In this document: piece by piece, positions 10,221 through 20,083 of the stretch | Layout: each line of letters opens with the position of its first letter | Numbering within the stretch: the first letter of the stretch is position 1 | NCBI GenBank assembly: GCA_008711295.1 | Contig: VUYV01000498.1 | Coordinates: 104,937-168,936, forward strand | From: Anarhynchus alexandrinus | Taxonomy: Eukaryota; Chordata; Aves; Charadriiformes; Charadriidae | DNA length: 64,000 nucleotides | Direction of reading: 5' to 3' | Made by a program: the position numbers and the translations under genes | The notes under the pieces: generated by a model | What the model saw: the letters and a program-made list of their open reading frames with translations, nothing else | The model's database searches: none | Told to the model about the DNA's origin: nothing

Positions 10221-10364
10221 TGGGGAGGAAGGCCGAGCACCGTGCGGAGGGGAGGGCAGGTTCTTGCCCCCGTGGGGGTCCCCGTGGGGGTCCCCGTGCC
10301 GTCTCCATCACGCCCCTCCCCGTGTCTCCCCCAGCCCCGGTGGCCGCGGGCAGCCCAGCTCGGG

Positions 10365-10690
10365 GCAGATACGAACTGGTACTGCTCCTTAAGGGTTTAT
10401 GTTTTTGGTTATGCGACCCCGGTGCCTGATCAGATCATTCCTGCGTCTCAGTGGAAACATGAGCTTTAACTGCCTAAAAGCTGCAATTACCGTTGAGCCG
10501 AGATCCCTCTCCTTCTCGCGAATCGAAAGGAAAGAGTGAAAAATGGGGTTGTAAAGGATTCCGGCAGCCTGGGAACCTTCTCCTGTTGGGGCTGGGTAAA
10601 ACGCTGTGTTAAAAATTATCTGGCCACTATTTATATATATTAGTGGGGCGCAAGGAATTAATTGCGGCGTGGCCAAGGCAGTGGCAGTGC
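10365..10690. promoter_or_regulatory. AT-rich island, candidate conserved noncoding element
   Basis: A long island with TTTATGTTTTTGGTTATGCG near 10396, the overlapping TGATCAGATCA near 10428, AGCTGCAATTACCG near 10480, TTATATATATTAG near 10630 and GGAATTAATTGCGG near 10654. It ends at the N-bracketed insertion. The composition and site mix resemble vertebrate developmental enhancers. Confidence 0.4.
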
Positions 10691-10710
10691 TGGTCCGTGC
10701 CGCCGTGGGG

Positions 10711-10841
10711 NTGCCCTTTTCCCACCTTGGAGGGAACCATCCAGGTTTGGCCCCAGGCTCCTGCGCCTGGCTCAGCCCGCAGCCCCCCGTTGGTCCCGAG
10801 GGAGCGGTGACCGCTCATCCCGGCGCTGGGGGTCAGCCCGN
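10711..10841. repeat. N-bracketed exact copy of 6327-6454
   Basis: Single Ns at 10711 and 10841 enclose 128 bases identical to 6327-6454, plus one extra G at 10840. The outer flanks share the 11-mer CCGCCGTGGGG (10700-10710 and 10842-10852). Removing the insert and one 11-mer would give a continuous sequence, so the likely cause is wrong gap filling rather than a biological duplication. Confidence 0.9.
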
Positions 10842-11074
10842 CCGCCGTGGGGGAGAAAATGTCCAAACGGCGCCTCTGGAGATGATTTTGGGCTCTCACG
10901 ACATTTACTGAGGTGTTTAAGGATAAATCGGCCGATATGGGCTGGGCTCCCCCGGTCTCCGGTGCGGGGACTGGAGCAGAGCTTTCTCCAGGGCTGCCCG
11001 GGAGCTCTCCCGGCCGTGGGAGGTGCGGCAGGCTCCGGGGCTCGCGCCTTGTTCCCGTGCAGCGCTCGGTGGCT

Positions 11075-11345
11075 TTGAACCCACACTTCCCACAACAAAT
11101 TTATTTTTTCCGTGCTACTCGGGGCGAAGGCGCAGACAAAAGGCTCCGACAACATCGCGCGTCGCAAAGCCCCGTCAGCGCACACCGCTCCTCTCCAGCT
11201 GCGCTGCGTTTTGGGACGCTTGAGCCCAAATGGTGTTTGCGTTTGCACCGGCGATTAATCTCTGTAGCAGGGGAGGGAACTCCTATTACGAACCAGGCTC
11301 ATAACTCTCGGCGCACATATTTCCAAAGCCCCGCTGAACTATTAA
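11075..11345. promoter_or_regulatory. Moderately AT-rich candidate element
   Basis: Balanced-composition sequence containing CACAACAAATTTATTTTTTCC near 11090, a SOX-like ACAAAG-type region, GGCGATTAATCTCTG near 11250 and GAACTATTAATCC near 11336. It sits just right of the assembly patch. A regulatory role is inferred from composition only. Confidence 0.25.
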
Positions 11346-11469
11346 TCCTGGCGGCTCCCTGGGGCAGGGAGGATGGAGGGGGAAATGTCACCTTGTGGCG
11401 GCGGAGCTGTGATAGGCAGCCAGCTCCGTCCTGGAGATGGCTCCTGGTCTCCAGATCACTCCGATGGAC

Positions 11470-11640
11470 CATGTGGCCTCACAATTGATTTAAAAAGGGG
11501 AAAAAAAAAAAAAAAAAAGAAAAAGGCAACTGCTTAGCTCTGGTTTTGCTGCTGCTGAGAGGACAGATTTGCCTGCTGGCAGCTATCTGCCATTAAATGG
11601 ATGAGCTATTCAAGTGTGGGTTATGGATTTAGGATCAGCC
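11470..11640. promoter_or_regulatory. AT-rich block with A-tract
   Basis: A CACAATTGATTTAAAAAGG core is followed by an A-run at about 11501-11518 and balanced sequence with CCATTAAATGG near 11590. No retroposon body precedes the A-run, so it is not called as a SINE or processed pseudogene tail. Confidence 0.3.
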
Positions 11641-11874
11641 TGACTGTGCTGGAGAAGACACACGATGCTGAGCCCAGATGGATGTGTGGTCCGGGATGGG
11701 GGCCCGGGGGGAGCTGACACGCTCTTTTCAGTAGCGGCAGAAGGTGGGACGGAGGAGCCTTCACCGGGAGCAGATAACCTTGCAAAGGGCGAGAAGCTCC
11801 TCCGAACTCCTCCGTCCGCGGGGGCGGGCGGTTTGGCCGCGTCCCCTCCGGGCTGCGCGCGAGGGAGATTCCTG

Positions 11875-11877
<3 letters not shown>

Positions 11878-11917
<40 letters not shown>
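11878..11917 (+). repeat. (AC)20 microsatellite
   Basis: Twenty perfect AC dinucleotides, likely polymorphic. It produces His/Thr and Val/Cys runs in spurious frames. Confidence 0.98.
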
Positions 11918-11921
<4 letters not shown>

Positions 11922-12226
11922 GCCTCCGCGGGCAGAAGGGCTGAAAGCGCAGCAGGAAAGGCGAGCGCGCGTTTCGGCTCGTGGCCGAATTGGGTGACAG
12001 GAGGTTGATTAAACACAGGCTCCGCTCGGAGGAGGGAATTGGGAATGTCCCTCTGGGCTGGGTGAAATGGGCTGGAAGGGACCACGGGCTGCGTGCGCGG
12101 CAGCGCTGGCGGAGAGGGGCTGGGACGCGATGGGGCCGGGGCTGCTTCATCCCCGCGACCCGCCGTGCCGCGGGGCCGCAGCCGCGCAGAGCCGACTGCA
12201 GACCTGCGGCGGAGCTGAGCGGGCGC

Positions 12227-12291
12227 ACTCCCAGCACGCTCCCAGCACGCTCCCAGCACGCTCCCGGCACACTCCCAGCACGCTCCCGGCT
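12227..12291 (+). repeat. 11-bp minisatellite
   Basis: About six copies of CTCCCAGCACG, with variants carrying CTCCCGGCACA. Short and GC-rich. Confidence 0.9.
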
Positions 12292-12885
12292 TCCTCAGCG
12301 CCTCTTCTCCACGGCGTTGCACCCTCGCAGCCCGGCGGCAGGTCGGTGCCGGCAGCCCGGCGCGGGAGCAGCTTGCCGGGATGGGCAGTCGGTGCCACCA
12401 CTGTCCTTCTCCCCGCTGGGCGGCACCGGAGAGGACCCTTCCTTGGCTGGAACGATTCGGAGTCTGGGAGCAACTTCCAGGCTGCAAATACCCCTTTCCA
12501 ACCCCAAAGCTGCCACAAACACCCTTCCTGCTCCCGCAGGCGGCCGGCACACATGGCCCCGCACCCGCGGGGACGGCAGGGACCGAGCAGGTCCCGGACC
12601 CGCTCCTGCCCCGCCGACAGCCAGCGAGGAGAGGGACGGATTTTCTGGTTTTGGCTCACGGGGATCGCTTGTACGCTGAGCAGCCGGGAAAGGAAGCAGT
12701 AGGAAGGCGTCTCCCCAGTGTTGCTCCCAGTGGGGCGGGATGCCACGCGCTCGCAGCCCGGGGACGTGCCCGCGGTCCCAGCGCCGCCGTCTCCCGTCTC
12801 CCCGGTCCGTGAATGCTCGCAGAGCCGCCGGGCGCGGGCAGCGGGGGGAATCCGGCCCGGCAGCGCCAGCACGGTTCGAGAAATG
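12292..12885. other. GC-rich non-coding stretch
   Basis: CpG-rich. Several frames of 140-240 codons overlap on both strands, and none has a domain or splice support. Confidence 0.45.
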
Positions 12886-12889
12886 CGAG

Positions 12890-13310
12890 CATTTAAATTT
12901 TTTTTTATTTTTTTTATTTTTATTTTCCATTTTTGACATTGTTCCTCAACCCCTCTATCGCGCTCCTTGTTAAGCTGTTAAATCACTCCATTTATTTAGT
13001 ACGAGCAATGCTGAGAGCTCATTTTTATCTTGGTGAAAACCAGACTTGCTCATGGGCACATAATGAAATTGTATAAATATACCCTTAGCTGGGAATCTAA
13101 TTTATTTTTCCTGTTCATTATGGGGTAGAAGGCCATTATGAGATGTATAACTTTTTTTTTCCCAGTGCTGGAATTGAAAGGCTGGTGCGGGCTCTTTTTA
13201 TACTGATGATTTCGTCCTGATTCAATTTAAAGCTGGTTAGAGCTCAAATACTGTAGCATAATTGACAAAGATCAGTGTGGGTTGTAATGCTAATGTCTTG
13301 TCTGCGGCTC
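12890..13310. promoter_or_regulatory. Strong AT-rich island with SOX/TCF and homeodomain sites
   Basis: It begins with a T-rich run (about 12899-12935) and continues for some 350 bp of AT-rich, complex sequence. Sites include GTTAAATCACTCC near 12976, CATAATGAAATTG near 13059, GAATCTAATTTATTTTTCC near 13093, TTCATTATGGGG near 13114 and a SOX/TCF-type ACAAAGATCA at 13265-13274 next to GCTAATG. No coding frame crosses the core. It is one of the best enhancer candidates, followed after a short CpG-rich spacer by a second island. Confidence 0.5.
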
Positions 13311-13408
13311 CGGCGGTGGCGCGGGGCGAAGGCGGGTTGGGAGCCGTGTCCGGCGGAGAGCGGCCGGGTCGCGGGGTGCCGGGACGGGGAGGGGGAGCGG
13401 GGCCGAGC

Positions 13409-13409
13409 N
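13409..13409. other. Single ambiguous base
   Basis: A lone N lies in a CpG-rich spacer, marking an unresolved base or a collapsed mini-gap. Confidence 0.95.
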
Positions 13410-13489
13410 GAGCCCAGGGAGCGCGGAGCCCGGCTCGCCCCGTGCCGCGGGGAGCGGCGGTGGCCCAGCGCCGGGGGTCAGCGGGACGT

Positions 13490-13800
13490 GAGTCTGTCCA
13501 TTTGTCCATCAGGGGGATTGATTTTTGACTGTATTGATATTGCTATAAAGTCATGTTTATAGAGCTATAATTAAGCGGGGCCATTTAGCAGGCGATGTTA
13601 AGTGCTGAGCAGATTTATGGCACGGCTCAGCCTTCTGCGGTGTTATATTTCACCATGAAGTACACCGGGTTTTTATGTGTTCTGCGATTGTGTTCGTTTG
13701 ACAGTGATTAGTATAATGGGGGTTTCCGGGGTCGTGTTGCCAAGCTAAGGAAACAGCAATTACGGTCCCGCTGCAGTATCAACTTAATTGCATCCATTTG
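13490..13800. promoter_or_regulatory. Strong AT-rich island, second of a pair
   Basis: About 300 bp with GGGGGATTGATTTTTGACTG near 13511, GATATTGCTATAAAGTC, GCTATAATTAAGCGG near 13565, a TTTGACAGTGATTAG block near 13698 and CAACTTAATTGCATCC near 13780. High density of AT homeodomain and TALE-like (TTGACAG) sites. It lies 180 bp after the previous island, so the pair may be one composite element split by a CpG-rich spacer. Confidence 0.5.
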
Positions 13801-13959
13801 CGAGCGCCGCGAGCGCGGGTGCGCGGGAGCAGCTGGTGGGGGGGGACCCGGCCGCCCCGCGCCCGCCGGCCCCGTCCTGCGCTGCCCCGGGCACGCTGCT
13901 CGCCGCCGCGCTGGCCGCGACCTGCCGGGTGCGCGGGGGGGCAGAAGGAAGGGCAGAGA

Positions 13960-14078
13960 GTCATGGAGTCACAGAATCGCAGAGTGGTTTGGGTTGGGAG
14001 GGACCTCAAAGACCATCTCGTTCCACCCCCTGCCCTGGGCAGGGACACCTTCCAGTAGACCGCATTGCTCCGAGCCCC
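13960..14078 (-). mobile_element. CR1 LINE 3' end fragment, minus strand, cut by gap
   Basis: Reading + strand: GAGTCACAGAATCGCAGAG, GGTTTGGGTTGGGAGGGACC, AAAGACCATCTCGTTCCACC, CTGCCCTGGGCAGGGACACC. This is the reverse complement of the CR1 3' end. The fragment runs directly into the N gap, so its 5' extent is unknown. Confidence 0.92.
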
Positions 14079-14281
14079 NNNNNNNNNNNNNNNNNNNNNN
14101 NNNNNNNNNNNNNNNNNNNNNNNNNNNNNNNNNNNNNNNNNNNNNNNNNNNNNNNNNNNNNNNNNNNNNNNNNNNNNNNNNNNNNNNNNNNNNNNNNNNN
14201 NNNNNNNNNNNNNNNNNNNNNNNNNNNNNNNNNNNNNNNNNNNNNNNNNNNNNNNNNNNNNNNNNNNNNNNNNNNNNNNNN
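14079..14281. other. Assembly gap of 203 N
   Basis: Unresolved sequence between a CR1 fragment and a G-rich tandem repeat. Any frame drawn across it is meaningless. Confidence 0.99.
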
Positions 14282-14370
14282 GGGTTTGGGGTGCCGGTGG
14301 GGTTTGGGGTGCCGGTGGGGTTCGGGGTGCCGGTGGGTTTGGGGTGCCGGTGGGTTTGGGGTGCCTGGTG
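14282..14370 (+). repeat. G-rich 17-18 bp minisatellite at gap edge
   Basis: About five copies of GGGGTTTGGGGTGCCGGT. The array begins at the N gap, so the gap probably hides more copies. Confidence 0.92.
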
Positions 14371-14639
14371 CTGCAGGAACGGGCTTCCCCTCGGGGGTGG
14401 CAGCTCCAGGCGCTGGCGGTGCTTCGCCGGCGTCACCGGGGCTGGGCTCTCTCCCCGCGGCTGCGTTTCAGCCTCGCTCGCTTCCGCCGCGTGACCTGAG
14501 CTTGCCGCTGGCGAGCAGCGGTGGGGCCCTATGGTGCCCCTGGACGGTGGCGGGTCTTTGCGCCGCGCCCGGGAGCTGCGTGGCCGCGGGGGGAGCGGGC
14601 CGAGCGCTGCGGGCGGAGCGGGAGAGGAGAGCCGACAGA

Positions 14640-14835
14640 TCAGAGGGCGAAAGTGCCACCGGTGCATTTGCAGCGGTGCAATTAGAGCTAACCTTGGCGT
14701 GCACTTGTCAGCCTTTCCTTTGAACTCTCTCCCCCAACGGCTTTCCCGAGATCTGGAGATTTACCAGCTCAGCTGTTCGCCGCCCTGATAAGTTGCCGGG
14801 AGGTTCCGCAGAGCGGTTAAGAGAATCCCGGTGAA
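14640..14835. promoter_or_regulatory. Candidate regulatory island
   Basis: Balanced-composition sequence with GCAATTAGAGCTAACC near 14679, CCTTTGAACTC near 14717 and CCCTGATAAGTTGCC near 14783 (a GATA site). It lies between CpG-rich blocks. Candidate only. Confidence 0.3.
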
Positions 14836-15096
14836 GGCTGTGCGAGAGCCCGTCCTGAGCATCGGGAATTTCCGTGCCCTTCTGCGGGTCCCGTCCCTTA
14901 GCAGGGTGCGGGAAGCACCCGGGGGTGCCGGGGGGGGCGATGGGCAGGAGCCGTGCCGTACCGCCCCGCAGGCAGGGCCCGGGGCCGGCGGGGATGGCCG
15001 TGGTGCGGTGGTGCCGCGGTGCCACGAGCACCCTGCCTGCCCTGGGGTGGCTGGAAGGAAGCGGCTCTGCCGGAGCTGGGGAGGGTGGGGATGCGA

Positions 15097-15158
15097 GTCC
15101 CGCTGCGTGTCTCGCTGCGTGTCTCGCTGCGTGTCCCGCTGCGTGTCCCGCTGCGTGG
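15097..15158 (+). repeat. 12-bp minisatellite
   Basis: About five copies of CGCTGCGTGTCT, with CGCTGCGTGTCC variants. Confidence 0.92.
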
Positions 15159-15304
15159 CACTGGTCCCTCGCCTGCTGACCTAGAAGCAGCGGAGCATCG
15201 CGTGAGGCTCAGGGATGCTCGGCCACGAGCGCGGCGACCCCGTGTCTCTTCGCAAGTGTGGATGGGGTTGGGAGAGGGCAGTCTGCCTTGCTCTTGCCCT
15301 TGCT

Positions 15305-15480
15305 CTGCGCACTTTCCCGATTCACTGCAGGAATCAGATGGGCTTTTGCCGACTAAGAGGTGTTAAACGGCTCTAAATACTGTTCATGCTGCAATATCTC
15401 CACCACAGCGTTTAATTGAGTGCCACAGAAATGCCTATAAATAAATGTAATACGCCTGTGCCAGTACCCTCCTACAGCAT
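15305..15480. promoter_or_regulatory. Candidate regulatory island
   Basis: AT-richer sequence with GCTCTAAATACTG near 15371, CAGCGTTTAATTGAGTG near 15406 and CTATAAATAAATG near 15435. Sharp composition change to GC-rich DNA on both sides. Confidence 0.35.
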
Positions 15481-15489
15481 CTTGGAGCT

Positions 15490-16020
15490 TGCAGGAAAGC
15501 CGACGAGCGGCTTGTGCTCGGGCTGCAGCTCCTGCCCTCCCCTCCCCGCTCCTGCCCTTTTACTTTTGTCCCCTTTTTTCCCCCCATCCGAGTGGGTCCA
15601 GCGCTGTGCCGGTGCTCCCCTGTGCTGGCCGGCCCTGCCTGTCCCCTGCCTGTCCCCTGCCTGTCCCTCTGCCGCGTGGTGGCTCTTTGCCCCGACTGCG
15701 GGAGAGCTGTCGCCGCTGCCCCGGGATGCAGCACTGTCCCCGTCCCTCTGACGCCGCAGCGCAGCGCTGCGTGCCGGGGGAGCCCGGGGGCGTCGAGCCC
15801 CTGCGGGGCGCTGCAGCCCGCTGGGGTGCAGCCGTGAGTGCGGGGACGGGGGGAACGGGGAGCAGCAGCCCGGTCTGGGGCTGCAGCGCCCATCGGGACG
15901 GGACTGGGAAGCTCCTCGCAGACGTCCCCGCTGCTCCCGTTGTCCCTGGGGGCCGCATCCCAGGCACGCGGGCTGCACCCAGGCGTCAGCCAGCGGCTGC
16001 GAGGAACGGACGCCAGTGTG
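15490..16020. other. GC-rich non-coding stretch
   Basis: C/T-rich then CpG-rich sequence. A 10-bp repeat (CCTGTCCCCTG) occurs about three times at 15645-15668. No gene is supported. Confidence 0.45.
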
Positions 16021-16029
16021 GGAGATGAG

Positions 16030-16330
16030 GGAGCGGAGGGAACGGTGCGGAGCATTTCGCGGCTGTTTATGCTGCTCCTGCATCTGTTTTGTGTCCGGAT
16101 TCCTTTGTGATTGGAGATTCGTATACACCAAAACAGACGGATTTCCCACCAGACTGCCTGAAATCTCTGGCAGATCGGACTTTGAATCCCGGCAGACACA
16201 ACGTGCGTTGTGCTTTATCTATTGCAAAAGGTACTGTTTGGTTGCTGGTGTGCGGAGCTGCCTCCTGAGAAGTGCTGCTGAATTCCTTCCACGTCCCCCT
16301 CCCAGAGCCTTTATTAGAGAGAATAAACAA
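16030..16330. promoter_or_regulatory. Candidate regulatory island
   Basis: About 300 bp of balanced composition including GCGGCTGTTTATGC near 16060, CCTTTGTGATTGGAG near 16101 (a CCAAT-reverse, ATTGG) and GCTTTATCTATTGC near 16211 (GATA-type). An open frame crosses it, but no domain is recognised. Confidence 0.3.
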
Positions 16331-16644
16331 CGAGCGGAAGGGGAGGGAAGGGAGGAGCGGGCAGCCGGGCGCCCCTCCGTGTGCCACGCAGCCGCCGCGG
16401 GAAGCGCTGGGTGCGCGGGGTGATGCTGTGGCGGGGTGCGCGCGCTGCGGGGTCCCCCCCTGGGGGTGGCCGCAGGGCAGGGGACAGAGCTGGCTGCGTG
16501 CTCGGGGCTGTCGCCATCGGCACCCGCGGCCACGCTGCGCCGGCTGCCCGGGCGGGCGCTGGGGGGGGGCGGTGGGGTCCGTGGGGTCCCCGGGACCCGG
16601 CTGTGCCGCGCGGGTGGTGAGACCCCTCTCGCTGCAAGGGAGCC

Positions 16645-16810
16645 TTGGGGCCTCGCTTAGGATCCTCAGCCAACTGAGATCCCTAAATAGGATCCTCAGA
16701 CTCGTCATTTGACTGCCTCTTCAGTGCTGATGAGCCACTCTGATGTTACTATTTAAAATCCTAATTGCTTTAATCAGCTCGCCTTTAGCCGCAGCTCAGC
16801 CAGCGGAGTC
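16645..16810. promoter_or_regulatory. Island with perfect SRF CArG box
   Basis: CCTAAATAGG at 16682-16691 fits the SRF consensus CC(A/T)6GG exactly. A 12-mer TAGGATCCTCAG occurs on either side at about 16658 and 16688. Downstream are GATGTTACTATTTAAAATCC and ATCCTAATTGCTTTAATC (homeodomain-type) sites. Together these suggest a compact regulatory element. Confidence 0.4.
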
Positions 16811-16970
16811 CAGGGGCTGAGAGCTCTCCTGCTCCCCTTCCGCCCGCAGCCCCCCGCGCTCTCCAGGCGCAGCTGCAGCCCGGGCACCGCGCGGGGACCC
16901 AGCATCCCCCGGTCGTGGCGCCCTGCGGCTCTGCGCCGGCACGTGCCGGTGGTGGGGTCAGCCGCAGGGG

Positions 16971-18296
16971 TGATGGGCCGGTGGGATGGCTTTGGGATGG
17001 CTGTGGGATGGCTGTGGGATGGTGGTAGGATGGCTTTGGGGTGGCTGTGGGATTGCTTTGGGGTGGCTTTGGGGTGGCTGTGGGATGGTGGTGGGATGGC
17101 AGTGGGATGGCTGTGGGATGGTGGTAGGATGGCTGTGGGATAGCTTTAGGATGGCTGGTGGAATGGTGGTGGGATGGCGGTAGGATGGCTGTGGGATGAT
17201 AGTGGGATGGCAGTAGGATGGCTGTGGGATGGCTATGGGATAGCTTTAGGATGGGTGGTGGGATGGCTTTGGGATGGCTGTGGGATGGCTTTGGGATGGC
17301 TGTGGGATGGTGGTAGGATGGCTTTGGGGTGGCTGTGGGATGATGGTGGGATGGCAGTAGGATGGCTGTGGGACAGCTTTAGGATTGCTGGTGGGATGGT
17401 GGTAGGTTGGCTGTGGGATGGCTTTGGGATGACTGGTGGGATGTCTGTGGGATGGCTGTGGAATGGCTGTGGAATGCCTGTGGGATAGCTTTAGGATGGC
17501 TGGTGGGATGGCGGTAGGATGGCTTTGGGATGGCTTTGGGATGGCTGTGGGATAGCTTTAGGATGGCTAGTGGGATAGCGGTAGGATGGCTTTGGGATGG
17601 CTGGTGGGATGGCTGTGGGATAGCTTTAGGATGGCTGGTGGGATGGCGGTAGGATGGCTGTGGGATGGCTATGGGATAGCTTTAGGATGGCTGGTGGAAT
17701 GGTGGTGGGATGGCGGTAGGATGGCTGTGGGATAGCTTTAGGATGGCTGGTGGAATGGTGGTGGGATGGCGGTAGGATGGCTGTGGGATGATAGTGGGAT
17801 GGCAGTAGGATGGCTGTGGGATGGCTATGGGATAGCTTTAGGATGGGTGGTGGGATGGCTTTGGGATGGCTGTGGGATGGCTTTGGGATGGCTGTGGGAT
17901 GGTGGTAGGATGGCTTTGGGGTGGCTGTGGGATGATGGTGGGATGGCAGTAGGATGGCTGTGGGACAGCTTTAGGATTGCTGGTGGGATGGTGGTAGGTT
18001 GGCTGTGGGATGGCTTTGGGATGACTGGTGGGATGTCTGTGGGATGGCTGTGGAATGGCTGTGGAATGCCTGTGGGATAGCTTTAGGATGGCTGGTGGGA
18101 TGGCGGTAGGATGGCTTTGGGATGGCTTTGGGATGGCTGTGGGATAGCTTTAGGATGGCTAGTGGGATAGCGGTAGGATGGCTTTGGGATGGCTGGTGGG
18201 ATGGCTGTGGGATAGCTTTAGGATGGCTGGTGGGATGGCGGTAGGATGGCTGTGGGATGGCTTTGGGATAGCTGTGGGATGGCTGTGGGATGGCTG
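16971..18296 (+). repeat. 1.3-kb minisatellite, 10-bp unit GGGATGGCTG
   Basis: An array of variants of a 10-bp unit (GGGATGGCTT, GGGATGGTGG, AGGATGGCGG, GGGATAGCTT). With a 10-bp unit all three frames repeat every 30 bp, which creates spurious Trp/Gly/Met-rich frames. The section from about 17124 to 17670 recurs nearly exactly at 17716-18262, an offset of 592 bp, so a higher-order duplication is superimposed. No coding role is proposed. Confidence 0.97.
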
Positions 18297-18309
18297 CAGA
18301 GCTGAGTGC

Positions 18310-18425
18310 GGGTCTCCTGGGTAGGGGGAGGACAAGGACTTTAACAGATGAGGAGAAAAGGAGCTGCTGTTACCATGGGCTGAAAGATGTCAGCACTTTA
18401 ATGAGCTGGGAATTCCCTGTGTCCT
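18310..18425. promoter_or_regulatory. Short balanced-composition block
   Basis: Contains GGACTTTAACAGATGAGG and GCACTTTAATGAGCTGGG. It directly follows the minisatellite. A weak enhancer candidate. Confidence 0.2.
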
Positions 18426-18429
18426 CTCC

Positions 18430-19730
18430 CGCAGCGCCCTGCGCTCGCCTTTATCACCATTAATTCCTTTCCAGGGTAGAATCACTTCTCCTGTCCGGCA
18501 GGAGCGAGGAAAACCCCCGGTCCTGCTCCCCGTTCCCACGCAGCGTGCGGCCACCCCCAGGAGAAGGGGGACACGTCCCAACCCTTGGCTGTGGCTTTGC
18601 GCGTGCAGCTTCCCTGGGGGCCGAGGTGGCGGCGGGTGGGCTGCGGCCAGCCCCGTCCCTGGGCTTGGCGCCCTCCGGACCCCTCCTGCGCCCTCCGAGC
18701 CCGGCCTCGGGGTGATGCGGCGGCGCAGTGTGGCGCGGGGGCTCGGGGTAGAGCTGTCCCAGGCTGCGCTCGCCGCCGGGCTCGCTGGCATGGGTGGCAG
18801 AGCGCCGGATTAAAATAGCGCAGCGCTTCCCCGGCTAGGGAGCCTCGTGGCAGGAGCCGTGCGGTGGAAGGACACCCGTGCAGCTGCGCCGAGGAGGAGG
18901 AGGAGGGTGCCCGCTGATCAGCGCCTGACACCGTCTGCGCTGGGCAGGGGCGGAGGGGCAGGAGATGGGAAGACCCAAATCTGCGGGCACAGCACAACCA
19001 CCGCGGGATGCCCTCCCCGCCGTCGTTGCCCCTCGCCGGTTCTCCTCGGAGGTGTGCAGGCGCCGGGCGCTCCCCGGGGCCGGTTCCCTTCCTCGGCTGG
19101 AGGCTTTGCGGGCAGGAGGGATGCGTTTGCCCGTCGCCAGGAGGGACGTGGCAGAAGAGGGAGGGGAGCGGGGCGCGCAGCGCTGGCAGGGGCCGGCAGC
19201 CCGCAGCCGGCCGGGAGGAAATGAGCAGGAAACTGCCCGCTGCGGCCGGCGATGCCGCGTTCCCCGCCAGGGCTGGCGGCGCTCTCTGCTGCGGCTCCTC
19301 CTCTCTTGCCAAGCCTGGCAGTGTGGAAGGCGTTTGCCAGGGGATGGTGCCGGCACCCCGGGCGTGAGCGCCAGCTCTCGGGGACAGGCTGCCCCTCGCC
19401 TTCTGTCGTGCCGTAACTCGGCTTCACCGGGGCGGTGCGTCCCTCCTGCAGCCCCTCCGCCTGCGCCAAGCGAACCCCGGTCCCCATCCCACCAGGCTCG
19501 TGGGTGCGTGGCTGCTCCAGCCTCCGGACGCGTCCCTGCGGGGCACCGGTGGCCGTGGGGAGGTGGCCCCACACTTCTCCCCATGGTGGGTTTGGTGCTC
19601 GGGGCTTGGTGCCGCCCGGCCCCATGGCACAGCAGCCGGCGCGCCGCTGGGCTGCGCGGTGAGGAGGGGTGCAGGGCTGGATGGGCGACGTGCGGCAGCG
19701 GCCCTGGGGCTGTGCTGTCCCAGAATATCC
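18430..19730. other. GC-rich non-coding stretch
   Basis: CpG-rich throughout. Long frames on both strands (up to 321 codons on minus) overlap each other, with no domain or splice support. I see no repeat of note. Confidence 0.45.
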
Positions 19731-19734
19731 CTGG

Positions 19735-20040
19735 ATGAGCAGAAAACCTCATACGGCGGATTGTACAACTCGCAGCAGAGTTCCCGGGGAGCGAGGACAT
19801 CTCCGCATTTATTCAAGGACATCCCTTCTCAATTAAATCCCGGCATGGGCTAAACAAATGGGCTGCTGAGATCAAAGCGGGTTTTTTTCCACTTTTTTTT
19901 TTGTTCCCAAATCATTGAAAAGATGCACTGGGGGGAGAGTGGTGTGTTTGGCTTCCGTTTGCCTGGTGGTGAGGAGAAACGCCCATTAAATTCACTTAGT
20001 GGCATTTGCCTGAGTTCGTGGAGAAGCAGAGAGTTTGCGA
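19735..20040. promoter_or_regulatory. Island with perfect TCF/LEF site
   Basis: AGATCAAAG at 19869-19877 matches the TCF/LEF consensus. It is surrounded by CTCAATTAAATCCC near 19830, GCTAAACAAATGGG near 19849 (FOX-like AACAAAT), T-tracts near 19881-19903 and CCAAATCATTGAAAAG near 19906. A candidate WNT-responsive element, based on motif match only. Confidence 0.4.
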
Positions 20041-20083
20041 GTGTTGGTTGAGGGGTGATGGCCCCGCGAAGCCCCGTCGGTGT

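Noticed and set aside
13788..14723. Open frames running across the N gap
   Set aside because: The gap has no sequence; the frames are meaningless.
17174..18080. Two identical 104-codon Trp/Gly-rich frames
   Set aside because: They are translations of a 10-bp minisatellite and its 592-bp duplicate, not duplicated genes.
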